64,000 bases of DNA. Origin: Casuarina equisetifolia (lineage: Eukaryota; Streptophyta; Magnoliopsida; Fagales; Casuarinaceae). Positions 20,854 through 32,281 of this stretch are shown piece after piece. The notes beneath the pieces are model-generated. The model was given only the letters and a program-made list of their open reading frames with translations. It made no database searches and had not been told where the DNA came from. Location of the stretch: NCBI GenBank assembly GCA_028551475.1, contig CM052362.1, positions 6,633,354 through 6,697,353 on the forward strand, in the 5' to 3' direction. A program made the position numbers and the translations under genes. The stretch's first letter is position 1. Every line of letters begins with the position of its first letter.

Positions 20854-21104
20854 ATAGAGCCCCCAAGGCACGAATAAGGGCCATTATGTCATTTTATTCT
20901 TTCTTTTTGTTCTTTTTTTCTTTCCGCGTGCTTTCCCTTTCCTGCTTTCTTCTGCCATACGCCTTCCATTTCAGATTGTCAGCCAATGCATGCACGCAAA
21001 CCTTTTTTCATCACCCCCTTCGAGCTTTCTTGCTTTGGAGACTCTGGCTGGGAGTGTTGTTCAATCTTGTCAAGCTCAGGCCCCGGTTTCACGCTTTATG
21101 AGCA

Positions 21105-21872
21105 CGAAGGACCACATTTTCATCAAATTTCCTGCACTGGAGAAGCAGGAATCAAGGAAGCATGCCACTTGGAAGACTTAATGCAGTATGGCATTCATGA
21201 AGGGTGGCAGGGAATGGGAGCCCTCCATGCTCGCAATCGGACAGTTTCCGAAACACAACTCTCCACTGAGTTGCTGCGTGTTGGACTGCAACATCGTTTT
21301 AAGGTTAAAACTAGAATCAGTGTGCGCAGTTGTCATCTCTTTTACTATAAGCCTTTTATTTTCCCCTGGGTGGCCACTACATTTGAGCATACAAACCTTT
21401 ATTACTATCCTCTTCTTCCTATACATTGCTCACACTAGAAAATTGCTTGCAATAAATTTTTGTCAAGACAAAGTTGGCATCATTGCATTCTGAAGAAGGC
21501 AATTTTTCAGTGTTTGAAAATAACATTGACAAATATCTTATCAACAAGACAAAGTTAAAAACAGAGGTCCGGATGACAAATTTTTATTTTCCTAGTTATT
21601 TCTAGAAACAAATTTTCAATTTTTCCACAACTCTCTCAAAATCCCTACAAGGGAAAACAAGATAGACTGAAGCACAGATGAGAAGAGTTAGGATCTTCTC
21701 CCTTCTAGCTGCTTGTGATCAGCCGTCCTAGTTATATGCATATCCATGTATGCTGACCCAGAACTAGGAAAATATCATCTTACAGGCCAATTGAGCCTTA
21801 TCGCAAGGATGTCTCTCACCAATAATATAGATGTGTAGCAGGGTCAAAGAGACAACAATTTCAATTGGTGGA
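21105..21872 (-). repeat. Duplicated 3' region of the RsmE gene, copy A
   Basis: Matches 25603-26386 in direct orientation (shared CAGTGTGCGCAGTTGTCATC, TTGCATTCTGAAGAAGGCAA, CAGAACTAGGAAAATATCAT). The match ends abruptly at GAGACAAC on the 5' side of the minus-strand gene, where copy A switches to an internal RsmE exon and copy B to the gene's last exon. Confidence 0.88.
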
Positions 21873-21922
21873 TTGACAATCATTTCGTGCAGCTGCTGAC
21901 TTATTAAAATAAAAAGAACACA

Positions 21923-22046
21923 AATAATCTCAGGAAACACTTTCAATTCTTATTAGCTGAAAAGAAAATTTTAACAAGAAACTATAAATCATATCTAACC
22001 ATTAGCATCAAAAGAAAAAGAATTGAAAGTGTTTCCTGAGATTATT
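21923..22046. repeat. 29-bp perfect inverted repeat with short spacer
   Basis: 21923-21951 and 22018-22046 are exact reverse complements (core CAGGAAACACTTTCAATTC), 66 bp apart. A ~20 bp direct repeat (ATTAGCATCAAAAGAAAAAG) brackets the right arm. It lies between two RsmE exon remnants. Confidence 0.93.
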
Positions 22047-22509
22047 AGCATCAAAAGAAAAAGAAGTAGAAACAAATATTTACATTGTTTAGTTGCTGCT
22101 AAAACCACGCGTAGCAATCTGTCCATCCTATTCTCTGACATTGAAGAAGAACGTTCCGTCAACAGTGGGGTTTCACTACAAGGCCCCAAGCTCCTAAAAC
22201 AGTTAAAAACTGATAAAGTAGCAGCAATAAAGAAATCCGGGTTTCTAATGGGAGAATTTTCATAACTGCCGTGGCACATACTGTACATTTTTTAACAAGC
22301 CAATCAGACCAACCACCCTTTAAAGTACCTACAGAAACAGTTTTAAACATGTCATGGCAAACTCCTCAGCCTAAGAGTACAGTCAGTTCTATGAACTGCT
22401 TTTACTGAAAATCACGAAAACATACCAAAAGCTGCAAAGACATGCCAAGATGTGCTTCTTGGAGGAACTAATTTAGGATCATCGAATGCCACAATCTATT
22501 CCTGTAAGG

Positions 22510-24395
22510 TCAACCCTCTGTATGCACCCTTGTATCAAACCTCCTTTCCCATTAAGAAGCTCTACCTTGCATGTCATTATTTGGACAAACATAAATATTT
22601 TCAACTAACACAAACTATACAATCTATTAGAAGAAATTCTAAAAACATAAAAGATTATCTCCCATTTAAGCTTAAGAAGATGATGAAAAAAATGAACCCT
22701 ATTTGTAGAAAATGCTAATCAAAAATATTAATTTAAAAATCACTATTGAAAGTGCAAAACTCTAGTGAAAAATTTTACTTTCTCTATAGTAAAAAATTTA
22801 AACCTTAATTGTAATCTCTCAACATGATAAATGCTAACAAAGATTGCACATTGTATTATTTTTTTTTTTCAGAATGTAATAGCAAATTTTTGCTTCAACA
22901 TTTATCCAAAAACAAGAATCTATTTAACAAAGAAAAGATACTTGAGCCTAATTCAAATGTCAAGAATGAAACAATTCAAACTGGTGGGGAAAGTCCATAT
23001 GGCCCTTGCCATGGAAGGCAACCCTTTGATGTAGTTCAAAGGTTTAATCTAGATACCATCTAAGAATAAATTGGATAAAATCATGGTAACTAATCTCAGA
23101 AACAGATAACCCTTAAGCAATAAAGAAAGAGAAACAAGTAAGCCAAGAGACAAACCAACAAACTAACTCCCACCACACATGCCCTCACATGCCTAAAAAA
23201 GGACAAACTGAGTTGTTTTCTCTCCAAGGCCCTTCATTACCCATCCCATCCCTTCCCATCTTGATCTAAAATCTAACATGTGAAGAAAGCTAGAAGCCTC
23301 CATACAAAAATAAGCTACAAAACATAAAGACAAAAAGGAAAATTGGAATGAAGGCCACCTTTTGCTCCTTTTATACAATTTAGGAGAAGAAAATTCCTTG
23401 AAAAAGGGGAGAACATAGCTTAAGCAAATGATTGCATGAAGTGGAATATATATTGATACCAACATTTGGAATACAAATTCCACAATGACTCCTTTTTAAG
23501 TCTAGATAACCTTTTGATGAAGTCACTAACATGATATGACTCACAATTGACGTAGATTGTTCAATTTGTTATTTAGATAATGAATACAACACTTTTTGGT
23601 GGGTTATAGTTACAAAAGTTCTAAAATGCTGTTAGTATAGGAAGAGCTATATGTGCTGTGACTTAGATCCGTTAGCTTTCTGCTTTTAAAATCATCATTA
23701 GTACTAACAATCTCATGTAATTATATGCCAAAATATATTCAGTAAAGACAATCCTCCAAATAGATACAATAGGAAAAGGTATGGTATGAGTACAATAAAA
23801 CTCAAAAGTGATAATAGTTACAAGTACCTATCATTTGTGCTCAACCTTGAAACTAATCCATATGCTAGAACGCATCACCTTGGACATGGATGATACTGCC
23901 CTACCTTATTATTACAAAAAAGTAAGAAAATTGTCTTCATTCTTCAATCACGTGATTGTTAATTTAAAATTTCTCTATCGATTTCAAGCATTTAAATTTT
24001 ATTTCAAAAAAGCCTAAAGAAGAGTCTACATCATATTATGCCAATACCAAGACATATCCAACGGACTTTTTAAATAAAATCTCAACGGATAGCAACAAAA
24101 ACAACAATGACACCATCATGAATATCAGTGACAGAAAATCTGCTATATAATATCATGGCAATTCTAAGTTAAAGAAATTTTAGCAAACTTTCTACAAAAA
24201 AATCAACATGTAAGGATAACAACAATGATACCATTAAATATAGTGACAGAAAACCCCCCATATCATATCATGCTAGTACTAAGGTAGAGAAATTCATCTA
24301 AACAAAAACCAACAATTAATAATAACAGCAACAATGATATCATTAAAAAATATAGGTGACCATTATTGACTTAACCAGCCAAGAATGCCAATATC

Positions 24396-24430
<35 letters not shown>

Positions 24431-24950
24431 CATAAAATAATAATAACAATAAACTACCAAATTTATTTACCTTCACCCGAATCTAATCACATAAGTAGCA
24501 GCAAACCAAAAATCAAAAGTTCCCAAAAATTCACTCCTACTTCCAAGGCTGTTCATCCTCAGCCATTAAGATCAAAAGCCATTTTTCAACAGACTTTGAT
24601 CTTCATCCACTACATTTATCATTCTGATCTCAATCATCACCATAAGATAAACAACATGAAGACGATCACACAGACGAACAGCTACGCCCATTAAAACCAA
24701 TTTTTGTCATCAATCCATCCTTTAAAATCTAGAGACTAATCAAATTGAATTACTCAAGTAGTTTAATGCCTCAGGTTTATGAAAAAAAACAACAACAACA
24801 ACAGCCAATCTCCGCCAACTCCCCGAGAGGAATTCTTCAATGCCTCATTTTCCCGCTTAGATTAAACAAACACAGAACAAAAAATAACTAGTTTTCTTCT
24901 GTCTCCCCACCCCCTTTCAACGCACGTAAACACTCACAGAAATGAGAAAG
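22510..24950. other. Intron-like sequence inside the RsmE pseudogene
   Basis: AT-rich sequence without a clear exon. A weak likeness to the missing RsmE exon exists on the minus strand near 22990-23065 (F-H-G-K-G context) but is too degraded to call. Short open frames here look random. Confidence 0.4.
24399..24429. repeat. (CA)n microsatellite
   Basis: About 15 AC units in an uninterrupted run, within the RsmE pseudogene intron. Confidence 0.95.
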
Positions 24951-25602
24951 AGAGAGTGCCTTGGAAGGAGGGAGAGTTTCGGAGAAGAAACGAGGTAGGC
25001 CACCGCGAGACTGGTTGACGCATTCAGAGGAAGACAATAAGAGCGCGAGCCTCCGAGCAATCGGCGGTTAAAGACCTCGCCGAAACGAGGTCATATGGGT
25101 GCTAGGGTTTGCATTTGCAATGGGCTCATTCTCTGAAACACGGACTGCATGGAAGCCGGTGGTATTCAAAAAATCTGCAGAATCCTCCGGCGCTTCAACC
25201 CCTTTTGACATCTTAAAATGCCTTGTCGTTCGTTTTGGTAGACAGTCTTCCTCCAACAAGCCATAACCGGCCCTTGGTTCTTTGCAAGCAATTTTTGTTA
25301 GAAATCTGAAGAACATGGACAGGTGAAGCAAACTATAATTTTTTGAGATTGTGTATTCAGGGACTCCGGTTTGCATTTCTAGTTCACACGTTGCATAAGT
25401 ACCGAGTTCTATAGCTTATGAATTGGGGAGACCTATTTACATTTTGAATAAGATCTATAAATCTTTATCTCTTTGGTACAAATAAATTTGAAGACTACAT
25501 TGACAAGAAATCTCTAGAAACAAGTTTGACATGACTTATCATTTAGAATATGAGATCATACATAATGTTTAAGACAAAATCTTACAAGATTACTGGTGTG
25601 TT

Positions 25603-26386
25603 TTCGTCAAATTTCCTGCCCTGGAGGAGCACGAATCAAGGAAACATGCCTTTTTGGAGGACTTAATGCAGTAAGCAATTCATGAAATGCGTCACCAGGC
25701 CAGCCAGGGAATGGACCACTCCATGCTGGGTAGTCCGTAGCTCCACTAAGCTACTGCTGGGTATTGGACTGGAACATCATTTAAGCTTATAAGTAGAATC
25801 AGTGTGCGCAGTTGTCATCTCCTTTCCTATAAGCCCTTTAATTTTGCCTTGGTGGCTACTAAATGGGCATACAAACCTCTATTATGATCGGCTTCTTCCT
25901 ATATCTTCTTCATGCTCGAAATCAAGACAAAGTTGATACCATTGCATTCTGAAGAAGGCAATTTTTTCAGTATTTGAAGAAAACATACACAAGTATCTTA
26001 TCAACACAAAGTTGAAATCAAACGTCCGGGTGACAATTTTTATTTTTCCAGTCATTCCCAGAAACAAATTTTCAATTTTCCACAACTCCCTCATCATTCC
26101 CACAAGCAGAAATCTAGTCCAACAGAAAACAAGATACGACTGAAGCACAGATGAGGAGAGCAGCATCTCCTTCCTATTAACCAGAAAGTACAGGTTACAT
26201 ATCAACCTACCCAACTTTCTTCTTCCTTCTAGCCGCTTGTGCTCTACCGTCCTAGTTATGTACATCCATGTATGCTGGCCCAGAACTAGGAAAATATCAT
26301 CTCACAGGCCAATTGAGCCTTATAGCAAGGATGTCTCACCGATCATATAGATGTGCAACAAGGTGAAAGAGACAACATTCTCGGAG
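25603..26386 (-). repeat. Duplicated 3' region of the RsmE gene, copy B
   Basis: Direct copy of 21105-21872. It directly follows (on the minus strand) the last RsmE exon at 26578-26427, so it is the natural 3' UTR and downstream sequence of that gene; copy A has lost the last exon. Confidence 0.88.
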
Positions 26387-26426
26387 TATCTGGAAGATGG
26401 GCATATTAGATCTCCTTGCAAGAGAG

Positions 26427-26578
26427 TTAGAGAGCAGATGATTGCTGAGAGTCAGACCATAGCATTAGAGTTGACAGAAGTGCCACTGTTGCAGTTTTAA
26501 CTCGTAAGCGAAGTGGGCCAAGACCGACAGCTGTTGCACCAGCTTCTATCATCATATTCACCTCTTTCGCGGTGAAGT
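26427..26578 (-). pseudogene. Last exon of a second RsmE-type methyltransferase gene, rest lost
   Basis: The minus strand reads D-F-T-A-K-E-V-N, then MMIEAGATAVGLGPLRLRVK, then T-A-T-V-A-L-L-S-T-L and MLWSDSQQSSAL, with a TAA stop. It is preceded by a good acceptor (TTAATGCTTCAG). This is the conserved C-terminal SAM/knot region of RsmE, with the usual G-L-G-P-x-R-L-R motif. The exon is in frame and undamaged, but about 40 bp upstream begins a Ty1/copia LTR, and beyond that element (32282-32437) there is only intron-like DNA before an unrelated duplicated block. The gene is therefore an orphan 3' end. Confidence 0.85.
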
Positions 26579-26617
26579 CTGAAGCATTAAAAATCAACAT
26601 GATTTAACATCAACAGG

Positions 26618-26819
26618 TGTAAGAAAATAAGAATCTGCAAGGGAGCATGAAGGGTTTCTCTATTACTGTAATGATCTTTACAATGTTTGCTATACATTTA
26701 TAGGGACATAGCAAAGCCTAGGAAAGGTAAACTAAATATTTATAATAATTATAATAATATTTGCCTAATCACAAGCACTAATATGGTAATATATTAGGTG
26801 AGGTAGCTGTCTATTAACA
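26618..26819 (-). repeat. 3' LTR of the Ty1/copia element
   Basis: 202 bp, similar by eye over its whole length to 32079-32281 with scattered substitutions and small indels; bounded inside by the polypurine tract. Confidence 0.93.
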
Positions 26820-28360
26820 TTCCCCCTCAAGCTGGAGATTTGAATAAATCAAATACTCCAAGCTTGGAGAAAAGATGCCAATGTTGTTTGCTGTTGAGTG
26901 CCTTAGTGAGTAGGTCAGCAGGTTGTTCCTTAGTTGGTACATGTCATGTCGTAATGATTCCTTGTTAAAGCTTTTCTTTGACATAATGACATTCAACTTC
27001 AATATGCTTTGTGCACTCATGAAATATAGGGTTTGCTGCAATCTTTTCTGCAACTTCATTGTCACAATGGAGTAATGTTGGACGCTTCATGTAAAAACCA
27101 AAATCTTTAAGTAACCCAATGATCTAGATTATTTCACAAGTGGTAAGTTGCATAGCTTTATATTCTGCTTCGACTGATGATAAAGACACAGTGGGTTGTT
27201 TTTTGGAGCGCCATGAAGTAAGAGAGTTTCCTAACATTATACAAAAGCATGTGGTGGATCTTATTGTCATGGGACATGTGCTGTAATCAGAGTCGCAATA
27301 TGCTCACAACTCAAATGGCGAAGATGATGGGAACATGAGACCAAGGCTTGGGCAACGTTTAAGATATCTGATCACTTACAGAGCAGCTTCCATGTGAGAT
27401 TGTTTTGGATCATGCATGAACTGGCTAAGAAGTTGGACTGGAAATGTGATGTCAGGCCTTGTGAGTGTAAGATAAATTAGTCATCCAACTAGTCACTGAT
27501 AGACTGAAGGATCATCAAAAGGAGGATCATTCATTTGTTCTTTCGATCCAGCATCATACTCAAGGCTTGTGAATTTTTTGTTTTACTCCATGGGAATCAT
27601 TAATGGCTTTGAACCAGCTAAGCTTGCTTCAGAAATAAGTTCCAATGTATACTTTCGTTGACTTAACAAAATACCATATGGAGATTGAGCAATTTCAAGC
27701 CCTAAGAAAAACTTTGAGGGACCAAGATCTTTCATGAAGAATGCACCATGCAAATATTTTTTGAGGTCTAAAATGGTTGCTTGATTGTTTCCTATAATTA
27801 AGATATCGTCAACATAAATGAGTAAAGCCACAAAAGAGCTACCTTTCTTCTTAGTGAACAAGGAGTAATCATGGTAAGACCGGTTAAAGCCATGTGCAAT
27901 CAGGGCACTAGTGAACTTGGCATTCCATTGCCGAGAAGCTTGCTTAAACCAATGAAGGAATTTTCACAATCGACAAACAAGATGCTCTCCCTGATTGCAA
28001 AATCCGGGGGGAAGCTCTATATAGATCTCCTATGAGAGATCACCATGAATAAATGCGTTTTGGACATCCATCTGATAAAGAGGCCAATGATGGACAGTGA
28101 CAATGGTAATGATGAGCCGAACAGTGACATGCTTGGCTGTGGGAGAAAAAGTATCCTGATAATCAATGCCCTCACACTGATTATAGCCCTTAGCAACTAA
28201 ACAAGTTTTGTAACATTCAATGGAACCATCAACACGATACTTCACCTTATAAACCTATACATCCAATAGGACGATGACTAAGGGGCAAAGGAACAATATC
28301 CCAAGTGTGATTAGCCTGAAGGGCAATAAGTTTAGCATCCATGGTTGTAATCCAATTAGG
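26820..28360 (-). pseudogene. Ty1/copia reverse transcriptase and RNase H remnants
   Basis: On the minus strand 28245-28030 encodes the start of the RT domain (VAKGYNQCEGIDYQDTFSP, LYQMDVQNAFIHGDL) and 27861-27583 the palm with the YVDD active-site motif (LIYVDDILIIGNN), then FLGLEIAQSPYGI. Downstream, RNase H survives only as scraps (an NVIMSKK-like fragment and a C-terminal piece at about 27000-26820). The pieces are in different frames and separated by stops. Confidence 0.85.
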
Positions 28361-28363
28361 GTC

Positions 28364-29580
28364 CTAGGTGGCTTCATGGTACGTGGTAAGTTCGGTGAAG
28401 GTGGAAATGGAGGCTATGAAGTGTTGGTAAGGGGGGTTGCAGTGGTGAAGGGAGACATAGTTAGATATCGGATAAAGGGAGGTTTGGGAAGAGGGAGGTA
28501 AGGTAGGACATATGTAGTTGGAAGTTGAGATAGGAAGGTGAGTGGGACGGCCAGATCGACGTAGTGAAGGGGTAGGAGGCTTAGTAGAAGGAGCAGTAGT
28601 AGTGTCAGTAGGTTGGGGAGGTGGGGTGGGGGATGGTGGCGATGCAAGATCATGGGTGTCCAACGAAAGGTTGGAAGGGAGAGGCGGGGCAATGGGAATC
28701 GTACTTGAAGGAGCTGGTTCAAGAAGATCCACAGGCAATGATGAGGAAGTGTACGTGTTAGGATCTGGCACAATTGGAGGTGATGAGAGGGCTAGGCTAT
28801 CCAAAGAAGAAGAAGAAGAAGAAGAAGAAGAAGAAGAAGAAGAGGAAGAGGAAGAAAAGGGAAAAACAATTTCTTAAAAAACAACATCACGACTAACAAA
28901 AAATTTATAAGACTGAGGGTTATAGACACGGTAACCTTTTTGAGAAAGAGGATAACTGATAAAAATGCATGGAAGGGCGCGAGGACTAAACTTATCTCGA
29001 AGGCCCAAGGTGGTGGCGTAACAACGATAACCAAAAACATGAAGATGGTCAAGGATAAGAGATTTACCAAATTATTTTTTGAAGGGACTAAGACCATGAA
29101 GAGAGGAAGAGGGAAGTCGGTTGATAAGGTAGGTGGCAGTGAGAAGGCATTCCCCTTAGAATGGTGAGGGGATGTGAACTTGAAACATTAAAGCACGAGC
29201 CATGTCTAATAAGTGCTGATGTTTGCGTTCAACAACTCCATTTTGTTGAGGAGTGTGAATGCATGAGGTCTCATGGGAAATGCCTTTCATGGAAAGGAAT
29301 GAATGACATTTAGAAGAAAAAAATTTAGATCCATTGTCAAAACGAATGCGACGAATAGTGGCATTGAATTGGGTATGAATTAGGGAGATGAAATATTGGA
29401 TTTTGGAAAATACTTGGCTTTTAAATTGAAGGAGGAAAGTTCAAGTGACATGAGAAAAGTCATCCACAATGGTAAGAAAATAGAGTGCACCATCATGGGT
29501 GAGAGTTCAATGAAGACCCCAAACATCTATGTGGACAAGCTAAAAAATGGAACAAGTCAAAGTGTGACTAATGGGAAAAG
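28364..29580 (-). pseudogene. Ty1/copia integrase and linker remnants
   Basis: Minus-strand translation in changing frames shows the end of the integrase core (HTPQQNGVVERKHQHLLDMA, Y-L-I-N-R-L-P) and a linker with R-V-Y-N-P-Q-S. A poly-Ser run encoded by a (GAA)n tract on the plus strand (28806-28845) follows, then a Pro/Ser/Thr-rich stretch (28804-28364) before the RT. Several stops interrupt it. Confidence 0.78.
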
Positions 29581-29581
29581 G

Positions 29582-31600
29582 TTAGCAGGTTTGTTTAGCT
29601 AAAGGGCAAATAGGACAGGAAAAAAAAGAAGGACAAGAAACAGAAACACCAGAAGAAGAAAATTGTTTTAAGAAAGAATGACCAAGACGTTGATGCAAAA
29701 GATCATAACTAATATTATTAATAAAAATTGGAGTACAAAGAGATCGTTGTTTAGAAGTACAAACAGTGGACTTTAGGAAATTTAAATATTCAGAGAAAAT
29801 AAAACTAAAATTTTTTGAAAAAGGGGAACATCGAAAGTATAGTCCGCGATCAGCCTTGCCAAGCCTGATCAGATCTTTAGTTGTATGGTCCTGAAAGACA
29901 CAAAAAGCATAAAAAAAAATGGCTACACAATTGTTATCACGGGTTAATTTTTGAATAGATAATAAATTATTTTTAAAACGGGGAGCATATAAAATATTGG
30001 TGAGATGCAATTGTGGATAAGGTTGACAGCGATCAATGTGGGTGACAGGATTAAGTGAGCAATTATGAAATATAATATTAATGAGTCTAACACATAGGGA
30101 AAATGAATCAAGAAGAGATAAATTACAAGTGATATGGTCATTAGCCCCTGAATCGATTATCCATAAGGATGAAATAGGAGAAAGGGAAGAAACCGTACTT
30201 GAGAATGGGTTCGAGGAACCCATTTGGTTGATAAAATTCAAGAGCTTGTGCTGTTGATCGGTAGTGAGAGTAAGCCTAATGGATTCGCCATATATGCTAC
30301 TTGGGCTAGATGGATGATGGCCCAAGATACTTGGACTAGGTGTGGGTGGATAGCCTGAAGAGCCCTGTAAAGAAGATCCCTCAGTGAAGTCCATAGTTAG
30401 GGGATAAGTTGGGATATAGCCAAGTGAAAGTAGAAAATCAGATGCGGCAATATTATGGGCTAAGGACCCTGGGCCAGTAGGCTTGCGCCTATTATTACCA
30501 CACTGCTTGGGCTTACTGCAGGAGGGGTAGCCCACTAATTGGTAGCAGGACTCATGTAGATGTCCAAGCTACTTGTAATGACTGTAAATGGGCCTGGATG
30601 TGGGAGGTGCCTGTTGGGCATGAGGTGGGGTAGACTTGTTGGGCCCACCCAAGGATAGGGCTTTAAATTGCGAATCATGGGTCCAGCCCATTTGGGCCAG
30701 AGATGCACCTAACTTGACTGGGGCGCGACTGGAACGTTGCATCTGAAATGCACTAGCATCACTGCTGAGAGAAGAACGACTGTCGACAGCAGCGCGTTGG
30801 AGCAAGTCTTGCTTCGCCAGCGAGTAAAGCTTCTCCACGCTCGGTAGCTTGTCGCGTGACATGATGTTGGAGCGAAGGGTGGAGAATTCATCCGGCAGGG
30901 CCAAAAGTAGTTGCAGGGATCGATCCTCAGCTTCATAGCACTGAAATTACTTACTAGTGTCATAAGTGCCGCCACAACAATAGTGAAGAGGAGGCTGTTG
31001 GGCGTCTAAAGCACCCCAAAGATCCTTTAGACAAAGGTGGAAGAATGTGAGCTCAGCACTAAAGGCACTGGGAGACAAGCGGAGAGTGCCAATGGCCTAT
31101 TTGAGGGAAAATTTTTGGGTCTTACTAATTCGATCGAAGCTATCTTAAAGCAATTACCAGACATTGGCGACACTGGGAGCAGTGGAGACCATAGTCTCGA
31201 GTGAGGAATCGACGGAGTGGGTTAACCAAGTCTTCACAGCTGCATGACACTGGTCCCAACGAGCAGTAACATCATCATCGCCAGTGGAGAGTGGGAGCTT
31301 GCCAGTAAAAAAACCCATCTTATTCCGAGTAAGGAACACTGTTTGGATTTGCTCACTCCAAACATGCTAGTTGGCCTCGTCGGTGAGCTTTTGGGACACG
31401 ATGCATGCCAGTTGAAGATCGACAATAGTGAGATGGTGTGGGTCGCGGAGAGGAGAGATAGTGGAGCTGTTGGTAATGGTCATGAGGAAGGTGAACAAAG
31501 ACGGCTAGGGTTTTAGAGGAAGGAATTAAGGATAAGGGTAATTTGGTAAATAAATAAAGGAATAGCAAAAGTGGCTAGGGTTGACGGAAAAGAAAAAACA
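29582..31600 (-). pseudogene. Ty1/copia gag, protease and pre-integrase remnants
   Basis: The frame 30535-29582 contains a protease motif W-I-I-D-S-G-A-N-D-H, with the catalytic D-S-G intact, and the pre-integrase motif L-L-H-Q-R-L-G-H, then a zinc-finger start (CPICPLAKQ). Upstream pieces (30904-30569, 31339-31154 and neighbours) resemble gag but are in separate frames. The 5' leader continues to the primer-binding site at about 32078. Confidence 0.82.
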
Positions 31601-32078
31601 ATGTAAAAGGTCGCTAGGTTGACGTGAAAAGAAAAGGGAAAAACAAATAAGGAAGGAAAAGGCGGCTAGGTTTGTGTGTTTAAGAAGGAAAAAGACTGAG
31701 GTGAAAAATATGAGAGATCGGCATGACTAAAGTGAAGGAATAAGAGAGAGAAAAAACACCTTGGTTACGGGTAGGTGGAAAAAAAAGGAGGAAAGAGAAA
31801 AGGAAGTATGATAGAAGAAGAGAAAGGACAAAGAGATAGAAAAAAAACTTGGTGTACGGATAGTTGAAAAAAGGAGGAAAGAGAAAAGGAAAGAGAAAGA
31901 CTAAGGAGGAAGAAAGGATGACAAGATTAAAGGGAAGAAAGAAAAAGTGGACAAGGAACAGGAATTGACCGGAGAAAGAAACAATGAGGGAAGAAGAGAG
32001 AAGAAAAACAGCAAAAAGCTCATAACTCGTCGAAATAGCAAAAGGGCGGAAGCTAGGATTGTTTGACAATTGATACCA

Positions 32079-32281
32079 TGTAAGAAAATAAGAAATTACG
32101 AAGGAGCATGAAGGGTTTCTCTATTGTTGTAATGATCTTTATAATATTTGCTTTACATTTATAAGGATATAGCAAAATTTAAGAAAGTTAAACTAAATAT
32201 TTACAATAATTATAATAATATTATGCCTAATCATAGATACTAATATGATAATATATTGGGTAAAACAGTTGTCTATTAACA
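32079..32281 (-). repeat. 5' LTR of the Ty1/copia element
   Basis: 203 bp, TG..CA, followed on the element strand by the primer-binding site TGGTATCA. Confidence 0.93.

Larger units (their letters stand above)
21858..25094 (-). pseudogene. Broken gene for an RsmE-type 16S rRNA (uracil-N3) methyltransferase
   Basis: Exon remnants occur in the right order on the minus strand. 25094 to about 24958 is a transit-peptide-like start with an in-frame TAA after codon 8, then NQSRGGLPRFFSETLPPSK. 22503-22427 encodes A-F-D-D-P-K-L-V-P-P to WHVFAAF, with a frame problem at its 5' end. 22328-22282 encodes TLKGGWSDWLVKKCT with good splice sites. 22193 to about 22083 encodes LLTERSSSMSENRMDRLLRV to A-A-T-K-Q-C, with a 1-bp frameshift after E-L-G-A. 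About 21899-21858 encodes QLHEMIVNPPIEI. The last, S-adenosylmethionine-binding exon is missing and an early exon could not be placed. The intact family acts in organelles on small-subunit rRNA. This copy cannot make the protein. Confidence 0.82.
26618..32281 (-). mobile_element. Complete but decayed Ty1/copia LTR retrotransposon
   Basis: Two ~202 bp LTRs (26618-26819, 32079-32281), each TG..CA with ends TGTTAATAGAC and CTTACA on the element strand, bound a 5.3 kb interior. Next to the 5' LTR is a primer-binding site beginning TGGTATCA (initiator Met-tRNA), and next to the 3' LTR a polypurine tract (GCTTGAGGGGGAA). The flanks are ACAGG (26613-26617) and ACAAG (32282-32286), a 5 bp target duplication with one change. 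Domain order gag, protease, integrase, reverse transcriptase, RNase H places it in Ty1/copia. Many stops and frameshifts make it non-autonomous. It sits in the intron next to the last RsmE exon. Confidence 0.93.

Noticed and set aside
20802-21493. Overlapping plus-strand open frames upstream of the gag gene
   Set aside because: No protein family likeness, frames overlap each other, and part of the same sequence in its copy at 25.6 kb has stops. It is RsmE 3' flank and gag promoter sequence.
25068-25376. Minus-strand frame as a separate small gene
   Set aside because: It overlaps the start of the RsmE pseudogene. No independent family pattern is seen, and the conserved RsmE residues lie beyond its stop.
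28792-29097. Minus-strand poly-Leu membrane-like protein
   Set aside because: It is an off-frame reading of a (GAA)n tract and copia integrase sequence.
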